The notes beneath the pieces are model-generated. The model ran no database searches. It worked only from the letters and a program-made list of their open reading frames with translations, and was not told the origin of the DNA. Shown piece by piece: positions 1 through 12,507 of a DNA stretch of 64,000 bases. Position numbers and translations under genes: made by a program. Within the stretch, counting starts at the first letter, position 1. Each line of letters opens with the position of its first letter. Source of the DNA: Lunularia cruciata. Lineage: Eukaryota > Streptophyta > Marchantiopsida > Lunulariales > Lunulariaceae. The stretch is from positions 7,408,744-7,472,743 of the forward strand of contig OX419759.1 in NCBI GenBank assembly GCA_948567375.1. The letters are read 5' to 3'.

Positions 1-2112
1 ATCCTCCAAGATGAGTGGCAAACTAGAGCTGGAATAACTAAATATACAATCACTTCTTTATTCCTTTATTTTGGAATTATAGATAGCACCCGAGAATTAT
101 GTAGAGGATAGAGGTACTATACTTTATTTTAGACTTATATATATCCATTACTGGACGGACAATACTAATTGATGTATATTTTTGTTTTATAGTTTCCTTT
201 ATACCCATATATATCCTCGTTACTCTGTACAGAGAGTACTAGCTAGTGTAATCCACGAGACAGCAATCACCTTTAGACGAGGTTTTATGGATAGCGATAA
301 TTGTTGGAGCTTAATTCCAGCATATCCGATGGGTTTTTATTTTTGGGTGGCTGGATGAGCGTACATCCTTTCGCTATCCTATGTGTTGCCCTTCCTTATT
401 GGTTTCTACAGTATAGAAGATATTCCTAAGTGTGGGGGACATAGCTACAGTGGGAAGTTATATTCGTACACTACTGTTGCTATCTCGATAAAGATAGTGT
501 TGTAAGGGTTATCACTTTGCGGCGCCCATCTTGCCGTAAAAGCAATGTCAGACGGCGCCGTCCCTTTTTCCGCCGCTTCTGTGGCTTCCGTCACTACTTA
601 CCTGTTCTACTACCGCGTCTTCCCACCTATGAGTAGTCTGTGAGAGATTAAGCAATTCTTAAAAGTTGAGTTTCTTTCCTCAGGAATGTTCGATCTTCCC
701 TTAAAGTCGGTTCTCTTTTCCTCGTTTTTCCTACACTTTTTGCACTCCCGTAGTTCTCCGCTTTCTTGTTATTTTATGGGCTGTTTTATAGAAAAATTCG
801 TCATGAGAATTGTTGTTTATAGACATTTTCGCTTCTCCACGAGATTTAATCTGTTTATATTTTGCTACTTCACAACCAGACATGAGGGCTGGGATGTGAG
901 ATGATTACATTTTAGCATCAATCTATGTTTAACAAAAAACTTGAATGAATTACAAGCTGTTGGTCAATTACCGCTAAAGCAAATAACACTGCACGAGGAC
1001 ATAGCTTTGTGAATATTTGCTTTGAAATGAGAATAAAGAACTAAATTGCTCTCAGTTCAGATTTCGGTGAGCAACGTTCCAAACTCTGTATCTTCAGGTA
1101 CAAAATTCCACAGTGAATACATTATACGTTATTTTGGCCTAGATTCATATTATTTGAAAAGAAAATAAGTGATTCAAGAAACACAATAAAATCCACTCGA
1201 TATTCAAAAGGATCCGGCAAAGAACGGATCTTTTGAGCTATTTGTAAGAGGTTAGAAAAGTTTTTGATGTGGAGCAAAATATATTGTGTAGAACCGTCTA
1301 TTTCAACATATTAAATATGAAGGATTATGGAACGGAGCACATGCACCCTGGGGTTTGCTAGCAACAGGATTCAAGAACATATTCAGGAGAAAACTGTCTC
1401 ATGTATCCATATACAACCTGATGCTAAAATTCAAGAAATACAAGAATCTAAAGGAAATATGTTGTGTCATATATGTGTCCGCTATTGCATTATCAAAGGC
1501 ATACATCATTGATCAACTTAGAATAACCATACTAGCTAGTTATAGGCATACATTTTTAATTAATTCTATGAGATCAGTCAGTGTACTTTTCATAAATATT
1601 CGTTCATGAAAGTTTAGAGGGTTGGTGGGAACATTTACTTCCTATTTGTACTTGTCTTATGATTATTAAGGGCTGAATTATATGAACTGCGCAAAGTGAA
1701 TTGAATCTGTTCATTTTATTTACACATATGAGGTGTAAATTTGACTAATCTACATAAGTTTTCGTTGATGCACCACAACTTGGAAGGTTTGTATTCTAAT
1801 GTGTGAGTTTGTTTCCATACTTTGCATAAAGCTTAGTCCACCGCTAGTAAAAGTAGCCTTTAATTTCTGAGGAGACAAAGTGTTACACTCGAGTATGGTA
1901 TGCATCCCATGTAAGAGCACATCATAAAGGTCAACCTTTGCATCTTATTTCTTACTTGAAATTTTTTGTGAGAGTGTAATCACCCTCCAAAAGGTATAAT
2001 TCTCCTTCAATAAACACCATATAAAATGTATAATTCTCTCATTAGCGTCTACCATAGGAATAATTCACAAGGGTTCTGAAACAAATTTGTCTGTTTGACT
2101 GATCCATCTCCG
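1..2112. other. Gene-free stretch, nothing recognised
   Basis: Only short, unrelated ORFs are present (longest 84 residues) and none resembles a known family. Around 515-565 a GC-rich patch carries two GGCGCC hexamers in a short imperfect inverted arrangement; it stands out from the AT-rich surroundings but I cannot assign it. The stretch ends where the first LINE 3' end begins. Confidence 0.6.
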
Positions 2113-4340
2113 TAGAGAGAAAAGGCAGACCGCTTAGAAAACATGAAGGATGGGAAGAGCTCATCCGGCTTACATTGGTGAGACAAAATAGGTAAATGGG
2201 GCTAAGCTCCAATAGAGTCGATAAGAGAAACCTGCCCTACTGCACCTAAGATATCCGAGCTATGCAAGCCATATGGTCTACAAAAAACTAGAGCATTTGA
2301 AGAAGCATTACCTAGTGTGATTGTTCTCCTATGGATTGCACCAGCCACTACCCTCCATACAACATTGGACAAATGCTGTCCAAAATATTCTACAAAGTAC
2401 GAGAGTGAGAGTGGTACCCCTTGGTGCTTAACATGATAAGCTCTCGTGCACTCCTTGACAAATGTGTCAAATCCCATGTCCATCGCTCTATATATAACTC
2501 AAAGGTTAGCAAAACAAAGAGGTGACCTTGCAAGATGTTGTTGTACTAACTCCAATCCAAGGAGATGGGTAATCACTCCCTCCTAAATTATATCATGCGT
2601 AGGGTCCATAACCACAACATCTGTTACTATTACCTGATTATCTTGGACCAAGTATAAGTATGCCTTGACATGTGTCATCTACAAATCATACGGATGTTGT
2701 AATACCAAGACTTAGCCATATGATCTAGATGTGAAATTTGGTTTGGTAACATCTTGAATGATGTTATACATGATGGTCAAAATAGATCTGATAGAAGTAT
2801 CACCAAAAGAGTACTTCTACTAATAGAGCAGAAACCAAAATAGACTTCAAAACCTTAGAACCAATAGCTAGACATATGATTTAAAGGTGAGAATTGGTTT
2901 GGTAACATCTGGAAGGATGTTACACATGATGGATTAAACAGATCAAAAAGAGGTTTCACCAAAAGGGGACTTCTACTTATAGAGTAGGAACCAAAATATG
3001 CCTGAAATCTTTGAAGGCAATTTTGGAGGCCTAAACGGATGAATTAGGCCTCAAAAATGTGCAATTTCGCTCCCCTATAGATGAAAGGCTGGCTTTCCCT
3101 CCCCTTGGTTTTTCTTGTTGAGAGCTTTCCAATGGTACCTTACTCACCTGATTCTGAGACTCATATAGGGAAGATTCCCTAAAAGATTCCCTCCAGTCAA
3201 AGCTTGTTTGACCAGCCAGATAAGACCTAGACTGACATGTCACCCATCCAAGTAGGTAGTCCAAGGGTGGAGCTTGCTGACAGGTCACCTATCTGTGTGC
3301 CTAATCCTATGGTGGAGCTTCCTTGGAGGAGATCCTCTTTGTCTATATAATAAAGAGAAGGTGCTCCTTTGGGGCACCGAATGTTGAGTGTGTAATTTGT
3401 GTTTCTCTCTCTTCTCTTGTCCTCGGAGTATTACAGATGCTCCCTCCAAGCCAAGTATCCACCCTCTTGTACCATAGCAAACACTATGTTCCTAATACCA
3501 TGATGGATAGCTAACCTTTGTCCTCCAAAAGGACACCATGCCAAAAGGACAGCTGTTGCATCTAGTGTAGAATCACACTCACAAGTAAGTTATGCAGATG
3601 CAAATATGTGGACCAAACCTAGGCAAAACCTCATTGCTGTAGAGAAAGTAGCTGGTGAGAGTTAGAATGCCCTTATGCACGATCAAGCTAGGATCCAAGA
3701 GCATGCACCCTTGCTGCAACAAAAGAAAAGATGTGCCCTGAGGAATGGACCAATCAACTAAGAGAGAATGTAGCATATGTTGACATTCTCGCTCTATCAA
3801 GGAAGATTGTAAACCTCTAGTCTAATTCGACGATAGTGAAGCAAAACATGGAAGGTCCTCATGTGCCAACGGAGATAGACTATCTCTCATCTGCCACAAT
3901 AGCATCTAGAGAGTAAAGGATCCCTCTTCCACCTTTTTCACATAAGTCTCCAATATCGGCCTATAAACAACCATAAAATGAGAGGAAGTAGGGATACCGA
4001 GAAAGCCCAACTACCCAAAAACACTATAGATGTCATTTCCTCCATATATAGCAAGCCAACGCCTCCACACACTATTGGTAGACATGTCTATCTACGTGCC
4101 AAATCCCCTATCACATACTCAAATGTCCTTGGTCCAATAATATCACCAAAGACACCCATAATCTTCCCATCAAAGGCTCTCATACATGATAGGAAGGTCA
4201 AGGAGGGAGAAATTATTCGGAAGATGTAAGTTGGTCAATGAGCAATACTAGAAGAGAGTATACCAAATGCCACATGTGGATCTCCTAATAATAGAAGGTC
4301 ATCCACATGGAGAACATCCTTTGCAAGGGGGGCTATCAGT
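2113..4340 (-). mobile_element. LINE copy, 3' part, interrupted by a solo LTR
   Basis: The sequence matches the 3' half of the fuller LINE copy at 33.2-36.7 kb, in the same minus orientation, from the shared 3' terminus (about 2113) up to the segment just after the reverse transcriptase core (about 4340). It includes the stretches encoding the post-RT region, the zinc-knuckle region and the restriction-like nuclease, all broken by stops and frameshifts, so no protein is expected. The match is interrupted at 2697/3436 by a complete solo LTR. Beyond 4340 similarity fades, so the copy is 5'-truncated or was disrupted there. The boundaries come from reading the two copies side by side by eye and are approximate except at the LTR junctions. 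Confidence 0.75.
2698..3435 (+). mobile_element. Solo LTR inserted in a LINE copy
   Basis: A 738-bp unit begins TGTAATACC and ends with TATTACA, giving the TG...CA ends typical of LTRs and a short inverted terminal repeat. A TATA-like motif with TATATAATAAAG lies near 3340, about 95 bp from the right end. The flanking five bases are nearly identical on both sides (GATGT/GATGC), as for a 5-bp target duplication. Removing the unit restores collinearity with the LINE copy at 33.7 kb, which shows it was inserted into an older LINE. Within it, about 2700-2860 and 2870-3000 are an imperfect internal duplication. No internal retroviral coding region accompanies it, so it is a fossil remnant; the LTR superfamily is undetermined. 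A second copy lies at 7813-8557. Confidence 0.75.
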
Positions 4341-5970
4341 ATACTTTATAGGAGGAGTACACTATCCAAGCCCATGTAGTTGCTAGATGGATCATAAAGT
4401 CCCCACAAGCTCATGTTTCACCTCCAAAGCATCATTTTTTATGTCATTCCTTGATGTTAGGCTAGGTAGGAGAGTACCAATGGGAAGTTGAGGCACTTTC
4501 ACCCTCTAGACTAACATTGTAACAATATGGAGTTTATAGATGAGTTAGTCAAGACTAATGAAGTAGAAAATAGGCCAAATAGCCAAGAAGTATCTAGGAA
4601 GCTTCTTTATACCTTTCAAGTATCAAATAACGTGTATGCCAAATGGTGACTTCTAAGAGGAAGCTTAGCTTGCACACCAAGTAGGTGGCTTCTAGAAGAA
4701 AGCTTCTTGGGAAGCTACTAGACTAGCTTAGCTTGCACACCAAATATGCGGCTTTTAAAAAGAAGCTTCTTGAGAAGCTTAGCTTTCACTCTAAGAAGAT
4801 GACTTGTGTGAAACTTCTTGAGAAGCTTGTCAAGAGCCTTGTATGTTCTTTATAAATACCAAAGCCTAAGCTCATGCTAGGCATTTGGAGTTTACCTCAT
4901 TCAAGAATCCCAATGTGATCTTTTATTCTGATCTTCCATTCTCCTATTTCTTTCCTTGATCTTTTATAAGCACATTTCTCCATAGATACATTACCTTATA
5001 GAATCTTCATCCATCAACCACATATGAAATTACTTCCTTTGTCCATGATTTCCATCCATATGAGAAGCTCCAACTTATAGAGTCCTTCTTTGCCCATGCT
5101 TTACTCCACTCTTTATGTTTCTCAACAAATGGACCTTTAAGTTTAGTTTTTGAGCATTTATGGGATTGTCTCTTCCTATACATCCAAGACTCGGGCTTCC
5201 TCCTTCTCTTTGCTTGAAATCTGTACACGCTCCAAGTATGAAGGCCCTTAAAGAATAAGATTTGTTAATAAAATCCCTCTTATTTTAATGTTATAGAAAC
5301 CACACCATTTAAGCCTCTAGAACAAGAAACTATGATGTTTGAAGTGTGTTGATCAAGGAAGTACATCGTTTGAAGAATGCTTACACTCCAAAAGGTAACA
5401 TAGAGTATAGGCTAAGAAACTTTTTTTTTAAAGGTGTTTATTCTTTATGGGTTTTCTTTTTGGAGAAGGCAAACATGCCCAATAATATACACAATAGGAA
5501 AAGGAGAAAAAGAAAAGTGTACCAAAAGGTGCATAATGAAAAGGAGAGTCTAAGACACAACAAAAGAGTACAAAAAGGCATGGAGAAACCAAAGCCAAAG
5601 CCCACATGGCATAAAGAACAAAGCACTATGTAGTGACACCAACACTAGAAACATACAATCTAAGTGATAAAGGTATTGTAACTGCACAGAGTGATATAGA
5701 TACTCCAATGATATGTCTGGAAAAACTGAGGGGGCTTTGTTGATGAACTGGATGCCCCTACTATTGTGGCTCATTGATGAAGGCTTAGAGCTTATGATCT
5801 TTGTAGAGTGTGATAGAGACCCTCTACCAAAAGAATGAGGTAAGTATGGTTAGAAAGTCAAAATGCCTCTCCTTTGTAGTGAGTCCCATGTTGCCTCATA
5901 AAAGAGACCATCAAATTGATGATGAAGATGGCCAAAAAGCTACATTGCTAGGTAGACAAAGGAGTCAGAG
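4341..5970. other. Repeat-rich stretch of unknown origin, possibly LTR-derived
   Basis: No conserved coding sequence is visible. The stretch starting near 4518 (TGTAACAATATGG) contains AAGCTT-rich repeats and then a TATA-like TTTATAAATACC near 4850, an arrangement seen in some plant LTRs. I cannot find a convincing matching right end or a second copy here, so this is only a possibility. The ORFs at 5007-5228 (minus) and 5346-5633 (plus) are lysine-rich low-complexity readings of purine-rich DNA and show no family signature. Confidence 0.35.
4590..4840. repeat. AAGCTT-rich imperfect tandem repeats
   Basis: Three to four degenerate units of roughly 60-80 bp each carry a run such as GCTTAGCTTGCACACCAA followed by a self-complementary AGAAGCTTCTTGAGAAGCTT-like stretch. 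Each unit can fold into a small hairpin around AAGCTT. The units are imperfect and spacing varies. No coding sense is apparent. The block sits between a LINE remnant and a TATA-like motif and may be part of an LTR-like element. Confidence 0.6.
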
Positions 5971-5979
5971 GCAAGCCGT

Positions 5980-7620
5980 GGTGCATAGTGATCCTCCTTC
6001 CTCCTAATGGCAATGATCATTATAGCTCCTACCTAGATGTTAGCTCATGCCAAAGACTATGGTCTAAGTGGGTTGTCACCACCACATCATACAAGGTGAC
6101 AATATACATGCACACTTTATGCTAAGGTGGGCCCAATAGGACCATCCATCACTCTATCTGAACCTATGAGTATATAGACCATAAGATCTGAGTCATTGCA
6201 TCTCTAATTGCATCATGGATCCCTAGTATGTTGCTTCTTATAGCACATTGTAAGAGATGTATGCCCTTAGCATCCAATGACATACCACGTGGGCGATGGT
6301 CTGGTAAGCCCAAGAGTGATGGATGTAGTATGCTTAGCCTAAGACAAAGGGTCATGGTGAACTCCTCTAACATGAATAGAAAGTCCTCAATCAAAGGAGA
6401 GGTATGAAGCCAAGCTCCCACACCATTTCCACTACAAGAGAGGATGCTAGAAAGGATGTGAGTTTGCTTATGCTTATTGAGCTCTGCTTGAAACTTTCTT
6501 GAATCTAGGATATATAGTGTGCAAAGAGGGAGAGTGTTATACATGTTTGGTTTGTCAATAGATCTTGAGTCAATCAAAGAGATCTCATAGGTGCTTAAGT
6601 GGACTATCACAATAGGTGGAAATTAAAAAGTGAAACCCTCATGTAAGAACCTAACTACCAACAAGGGTGCCACAAGTGCCCATATTCCTAGGTAAGCTAT
6701 TGATGCAATAGCCTCTTGTTATACCACATCCTCCCATGACTAAGGGAAGAGCTATCTATGATCATTGCTAATCATCTAATAATTGTGAGACCATACATGG
6801 TCCTGAGATTGTGGAGAAGGTATGCAACAAAGTACTATCAAGGACCATAGATATGTTAAGAGTACCTACATGGGAAGATATGTACATGCCAAATAGGATG
6901 CTCTAGGGATATAAAATCTCAAAAGGAAGGGAGTAGGCCACCTATGTGTTCCCCATCCAAGTGAAGAGGTGAGCATAAGCAATAGTGTTAATCAAAGTTT
7001 TTGAGATAAAAGAGCTATAAAATGCCTCCTCTCTAAGAGGAAAGCCCAATACTTTCAAATCCTATTGGGAACTGAATCCTAGTGGGAAATCAAAGGAGGA
7101 AGTGGACTATATCTGGGGTTGAAACCTTGCATTTATGAGTCTAAACTTGTAAACCCAAGGACTCTAGACTAAGTATAAAAACATGAATTGCTTGAACTAC
7201 ATCTTCTATGGACCCCAAGATGTAGGTATCATCTTATAGGGATAGAAAAAGGCATGTGGGAAAGGCTATTGCAACCTCATGCAAAGTTGTGTAATGATCT
7301 ATGGCAAATAATGGCCCACCCAATGATCACCTTGGCATGTAACCACCGCTAATGCCAATAGAATGAATTCTCTTGTGGTAGTACAATGATTGTACAACAA
7401 TGGTGTCTCAATACCATAGAAAGTTTGCACAAAAGGAATAACGAAGGGGATCTGATCCCTTGCTAAACAAAGAGCTCAAAACAAAGCTAGATTAGAGATG
7501 GTATTGAAGGCATTTGAGACATCAACTTGGATAATCACCTAATCAAGGTGGATGTGGAAGGAAACTCTAACACCTAAAATAACCATCTCACAAGCACTTG
7601 GTGTGGACTGCATGCTTTTG
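5980..7620 (-). mobile_element. Diverged relative of the LINE family, broken
   Basis: This stretch is distantly similar to the LINE copy at 33.2-36.7 kb in the same orientation. The best-preserved piece is the minus-strand reading at 6164-6610, which shares a CSGxGxGxW-like motif and the LDA...H...C...HDAIRDA zinc-knuckle region with the reading at 33842-34372 of the other copy. At 7280-7600 the DNA again matches the segment around the RT catalytic region. Divergence is far greater than between the other copies in the window, which suggests an older subfamily rather than the same insertion burst. Many stops and frameshifts are present; no intact protein is encoded. The ends are approximate. 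Confidence 0.55.
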
Positions 7621-7812
7621 AGGAGAGAGGGAAGGTGAAAAGGAATGACAAAGCTGTAGACATATGATGTGTGAGACCAATCATAAGAAAACATCCCCCA
7701 TGGCAATGGGGCAAACACTTAGAGTTTCCTTAGATAGAGCAAGGAGATGAGATGCACCAAACAAATGAGAAGCACCTAAGGGCACCAAACCCAAGGCAAT
7801 ATATTAGTAGAA

Positions 7813-8557
7813 TGTAATACCAAGGGTTAGCCATATGATCTAGATGTGAAATTTGGTTTGGTAACATCTAGAATGATGTTATACATGATGGTCAAAATAG
7901 ATCAGATAGAAGTATCACCAAAAGAGTACTTCTACAAATAGGGTAGAAACCGAAATAGACTTGAGAATCTTAGAACCAATAGCTAGACATATGATTTAAA
8001 GGTGAGAATTGGTTTGGTAACATTTGGAAGGATGTTACACATGATGGACTAAACAGATCAGAAAGAGGTATCACCATAAGGGGACTTCTACTAATAGAGT
8101 AGGAACCAAAATATGCCTGAAATCTTTGAAGGCAATTTTGGAGGCCTAAACGGATGAATTAGGCCTTGAAAATTTACAAATTCCCCCTCCTCCCGAAATG
8201 GAGGAAAGGCTAGCCTTCCCTCCTCCCTGCTTTGTCTCATCGACAGCTTTCCAACCGTACCTCACTCACGTGATTTTGAGATTCCTACAGGAAGATTCCC
8301 TAAAAGATTCACTCCGATCAAAGCTTGTTTGACCAACCAGATAGGACCTAGACCAGACAGGTCACCCATCCAAGTAAGTAATCCAAGGGTGGAGCTTGCT
8401 GACATGTCACCTATATGTGTCCCTAATCCTATGGTGGAGCTTCCTTGGAGGAGATCCTCTTTGTCTATATAATAAAGAGAAGGTGCTCCCTTGGGGCATC
8501 GAATGTTTGAGTGTACAATCTGTGTTTTCTCTCTTCTCTTGTCCTCTAAGTATTACA
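7813..8557 (+). mobile_element. Second solo LTR of the same family
   Basis: A 745-bp unit is collinear with the LTR at 2698-3435: it has the same TGTAATACC start, TATTACA end, internal duplication and TATA-like motif (near 8465). The flanking five bases match only in part (TAGAA/TAGTT), so a target duplication is possible but not clear. The DNA between the two LTRs (3436-7812) consists of LINE remnants and an unrelated repeat block rather than LTR-element coding sequence, and the first LTR has its own flanking duplication. The two are therefore better read as independent solo LTRs than as the ends of one element. Fossil, non-coding. Confidence 0.65.
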
Positions 8558-9127
8558 TAGTTCAACATGTTTATACTAATTGGAACAAGGTTGTATAAGG
8601 ACTTGTCTTAGATACAATAAGTCCAATTATGTCCTTAAGTTTTTGGAAACTTTTACGTAATGTAGACCTATTGTTTCTCCAAACTATAGCAAAATTCTAA
8701 ATAATTACAATTCACATATTTAAAAAGCCATTAGGGTCCAAGTTCCTTTATCCTTGTTAATCAAGACTTGAGTAAGTTACTTAAATAATTAGAATCTCAC
8801 TAAACTTACTAAATTTATATAAAAAAAGAGTTATAGCCTAGGGTTTTCTAGATCTTCATAATATTCACAAGCTACATCTTTTTATGCCCCTAGGCCATTC
8901 AAATTTCAAGAAGATCCTCTATCATATGCAAAAATTGCTTTATACCATTAGGTAGAATTCATGGATCAATATATTATTCAATAACCTTATGGCACTTCCA
9001 ATAGTAACATATTGACAATCACTTTGTTGAAGTAAGTTTGCTATGTTCTACTCAGACGTTGTTAAAAGTTACATATCGTTCATCGTGGGTGATAATGGGG
9101 ACATTGACATCCTATTTAAAAGCTTGC
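8558..9127. other. AT-rich gap, nothing recognised
   Basis: The stretch between the second solo LTR and the next LINE fragment is AT-rich, with short homopolymer runs and no ORF of note. I see no repeat ends or conserved motif in it. Confidence 0.6.
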
Positions 9128-10002
9128 TTGTGATTACTTATGCTACCTTCTCTCTTAGTTGACTCATCCATTCCTCTGGCAACTAGAGCAAGTCTTTGCT
9201 CTTGCTCCGGCAACGGTGCAGGCTCTTGGATCCTAGCTCGACCGTGCATTAGAGCATTTTGACTCACACCAGCCACTTTCTCTACAGTGGTGAGGTTCCG
9301 TCTAGATTTGGTCCACCAATTTGCATCTTTATTATTCACTTGTGAGTGTGGTTCCACACTAGATGCAGCAACGGTCCATATGACATGGTATCCTTATGGA
9401 TAGCATAGGATAGCTACCTATGATGCCATCAGGGATATAGTGTTTGCTATAGCACAACAGAGTGGATACCTTGCTTGGAGGGAGCTTTCATATTCTTTGC
9501 AGATGCATGTGTTAGAGCATACTTATACTTGGTCTGAGATGATCAAGTGATAGTGGCGGATGTTGTGGTTACAAATCCTATGCATGATGCAGTTTTGGAA
9601 GGAGTGATTACTTGGATGGGTGGCAAGTGGAGTAACAACATGCAAGGTCTTTTGAGTTCATCTCTTGGTTCCTCTAGCCTTAGAGTTATATAGAGCAATG
9701 GACATGGCATTCGACGCGAGGGCTTCTCATATTAGATGCCAGAGTACCACTCTCATTCTTATACTTTATAACATATTTTAGATTATGTGTGTCCATTGTT
9801 TTGCAAAAAATATTGACCCTCGTGCTCCATAAAATATATTTTGTTGGATGCTCCAATAGTTTCTAGACCTAGCAACTTGACTTGTAGAACTTGGGTATCT
9901 TAAGTGTGGTTGGTAGATTTTTCCTGTAGATACTAGTGGAGTCTAGCCCCATTTTTTTTTACCTCTTGGTCTCTCCCTTGATGGGGTCTTCCCATCCTTG
10001 TG
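9128..10002 (+). mobile_element. LINE fragment, 3' part, plus strand
   Basis: This is the same LINE family as at 33.2-36.7 kb but in the opposite orientation. It begins in the segment corresponding to about 34100 of the fuller copy and runs through the zinc-knuckle region (around 9340), the nuclease-like region (9440-9620) and the conserved 3' end, whose last recognisable part is the CCCATCCTTG stretch near 10000. The nuclease-like part still reads in one frame for a while (GVITW-type continuation after the DVVV segment) but lacks an intact ORF. The terminal sequence seen in other copies (GCGGTCGCC) is not present at its right end. Confidence 0.7.
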
Positions 10003-11996
10003 ATTACTACAAGCTGCAATTCTCCTTTAACCCCAAGGCATTTAACCTGCAGGACCCTTGCTTTGTACTCTTTGGAACTTAATTAACTTAATTTCCTCGA
10101 TACCACTTGCTTATAATACTGTTACTGGTACTTAACGTCAAGAGGAGAAGATGATTAGTGTTCACGTGTGTGTAAACAGTCGAAAAGTACCTGAACATAT
10201 TATATACCAATTACCATCACTTCCTTCGTGTCGCCCCAAAAGAACATCCAATAATTCGAGAGAAGGATGAAAATGACCGGTTCCCACAACCCGAGGTCGA
10301 GCTTAACACGAGGATCTGAACGGAATATATTTGTAAATAAGTCATCTCTTTAGATAACCTTAACTGATAACGGGAAATACGTTCGCATTTATGTCAGCAC
10401 CTCAAGGTCTTTGAACCAAGTAATGCTGCTTAATTGAACAAATGTGGTACGTGTGGCCAATCCGAGATCTGCTGTTGGGCTTGTGCCGTTTGTAGCAATA
10501 AAGCTAATCCCAGTCTGAGCTTGTCAATAATTCTACTGAATGGTTCATGCTTAATAAGGAAACCTACCAACCGCACTACAGTGGAAAAAGACTGACCACT
10601 CCGTCTTACACCTCACTATTCCGAGGCTTCAGGCATACATCCGAAGCCTTGATTGGTTTTTGCAAGAATGTCACAGGGAGTCGTGTCCGAAATGTGAAAG
10701 TTATCGAAATTATTGACACTCACTGGGGTGCATTGATCAAGTACGACTGTAGGTCGGATACTTCCTGATTAAGGTTCGAACTTTAGAACTTTGTCGGTTC
10801 AGAAAGTAACGAGAAGTCTGAGAAGTACTGTAACTAACTTGCAAGGAAAACATAGAAAACTTCACATCTGTGTTTACTTTCTTCTCAAGTCGTTGGAACC
10901 TAGTACAGTAACATCTTATGAATATGGATAGTTCTGCGCTCCCAATTCATAATAGGAGAAGGACCGGTCGACGTAGAATGGGTTTGAGCGATTAGCTTTG
11001 CTCATTTTGGATCCAGAGCTCACCTGGTCTCCAATGGTCCTCTTGAATTGATTTGGGGCAAAGGAAGAATAACCAGAATGAGAATAGAAACGCTTCAATG
11101 GAGTACTATTCGGAGAATGCCTTGTGTTCTGAAGTTATTTTGCTGAAACGACCATCCATCTGCCCTGGACATGACACTGTATATGCCTACCAAGCATCAA
11201 ATATTATTTTATGTTTACTTTTGTGCAAAAAAGCATTACATGAGTTCACTCATACATGACCTGAGAGGTTATAAATCTTCTGCAACAAGATGAATTAACC
11301 TCTCATTGAAGAGGCTTGTTTAAAATCTTATAATTTATAGTCATGCAAATCGTAGCGCATTCAATCCGCACGGATTTTACTTCACTTTACAGTTATTTGA
11401 AATTTGTCCGTGGTTAGAGCATCGTTGTTGAAAGAATAGAAAATACTACTTTCCATGGTCAATGTCCTGTACCAATACCAATACCAAATTGTATGGTACT
11501 TTCTGGTAAATAGTCAGTGATCCCACATCCTGACGACAACAAAACCAAAAGAAAAAAGAGAAGAAATACAATTTACTGCTTCATCACGTATAAACTACCT
11601 TTTGGGGTACCTAAATCAGGTTGCATGGTAATCCACTGCAGCCTAGCACAAATATAATAAAGCTTAAATTTGAGTGTTCTAGTTCTCTTTGAGAAATAAA
11701 TGAGTAATTATCTACCCATAATAAATATCCGCTGAACTTCATATATAGAATATTGGTATTTGAAGGTTTACTCTTAATAAACGAGACAATGTAAATCAAC
11801 TATATTATCAAGTAGTAAATACTGCAAATAAAAATTAGAAATCTACCATGTAGTTAGCTGCTTTTATAAATAAAAATATGAAATTATTATTAAATTTTAA
11901 TTTATATAATTTAATCACCTTGAACGAAATAAAATATTGAGACTAAATAAATTTGGTTGACTTGTTCTGAGTGATGTATATGTTTTCAAAATAAAG

Positions 11997-12507
11997 CTCA
12001 GCTTTTCTATTTTGATACCGATAGTTGTTGTAGAAAAGCATTTCTTTTCTTCAAATCATAGAATCTTTCATCATAATATTGGATGTTGAGTTTACTATTA
12101 TTTTCACATGGATAATCAACAAATTAGATAGAAAATGTTAATATTTTATGATTACTTATACTATATGAGTAAATAATCTTTATATTCCATAAGATTAGCA
12201 CATAAGACCATGAGGAGCTATTAGCTGGTGCATGTATTGCATTTTCATTTATATAATTTGATCAGCTTTTCTATTTTGATACCGATAGTTGTTGTAGAAA
12301 AGCATTTCTTTTCTTCAAATCATAGAACCTTTCATCATAATATTGGACGTTGAGTTTACTATTATTTTCACATGGATAATCAACAAATTAGATAGAAAAT
12401 ATTAATATTTTATGATTACTTATACTAGATAAGTAAATAATCTTTATCTTCCATAAGATTAGCACATAAGACCATGAGGAGCTATTAGCTGGGGCATGTA
12501 TTGCATG
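11997..12507. repeat. Tandem duplication with 264-bp period
   Basis: The segment 11997-12243 is repeated at 12261-12507 with only a handful of differences. Both copies start at a CAGCTTTTCTATTTTGATACC-like stretch and end at GCATGTATTGCAT. The offset is constant at 264 bp, which shows a simple tandem duplication with a short spacer. It lies in AT-rich DNA without coding potential; the high identity points to a fairly recent event. Confidence 0.85.

Noticed and set aside
515-565. Possible primer-binding site of an LTR element next to GGCGCC
   Set aside because: The GGCGCC context does not extend into a tRNA-complementary stretch and no LTR end could be paired with it.
2698-8557. The two LTRs as the ends of one intact LTR retrotransposon
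   Set aside because: The DNA between them is LINE remnant and unrelated repeat, and the first LTR has its own near-matching 5-bp flanks and interrupts a LINE, so they are independent solo LTRs.
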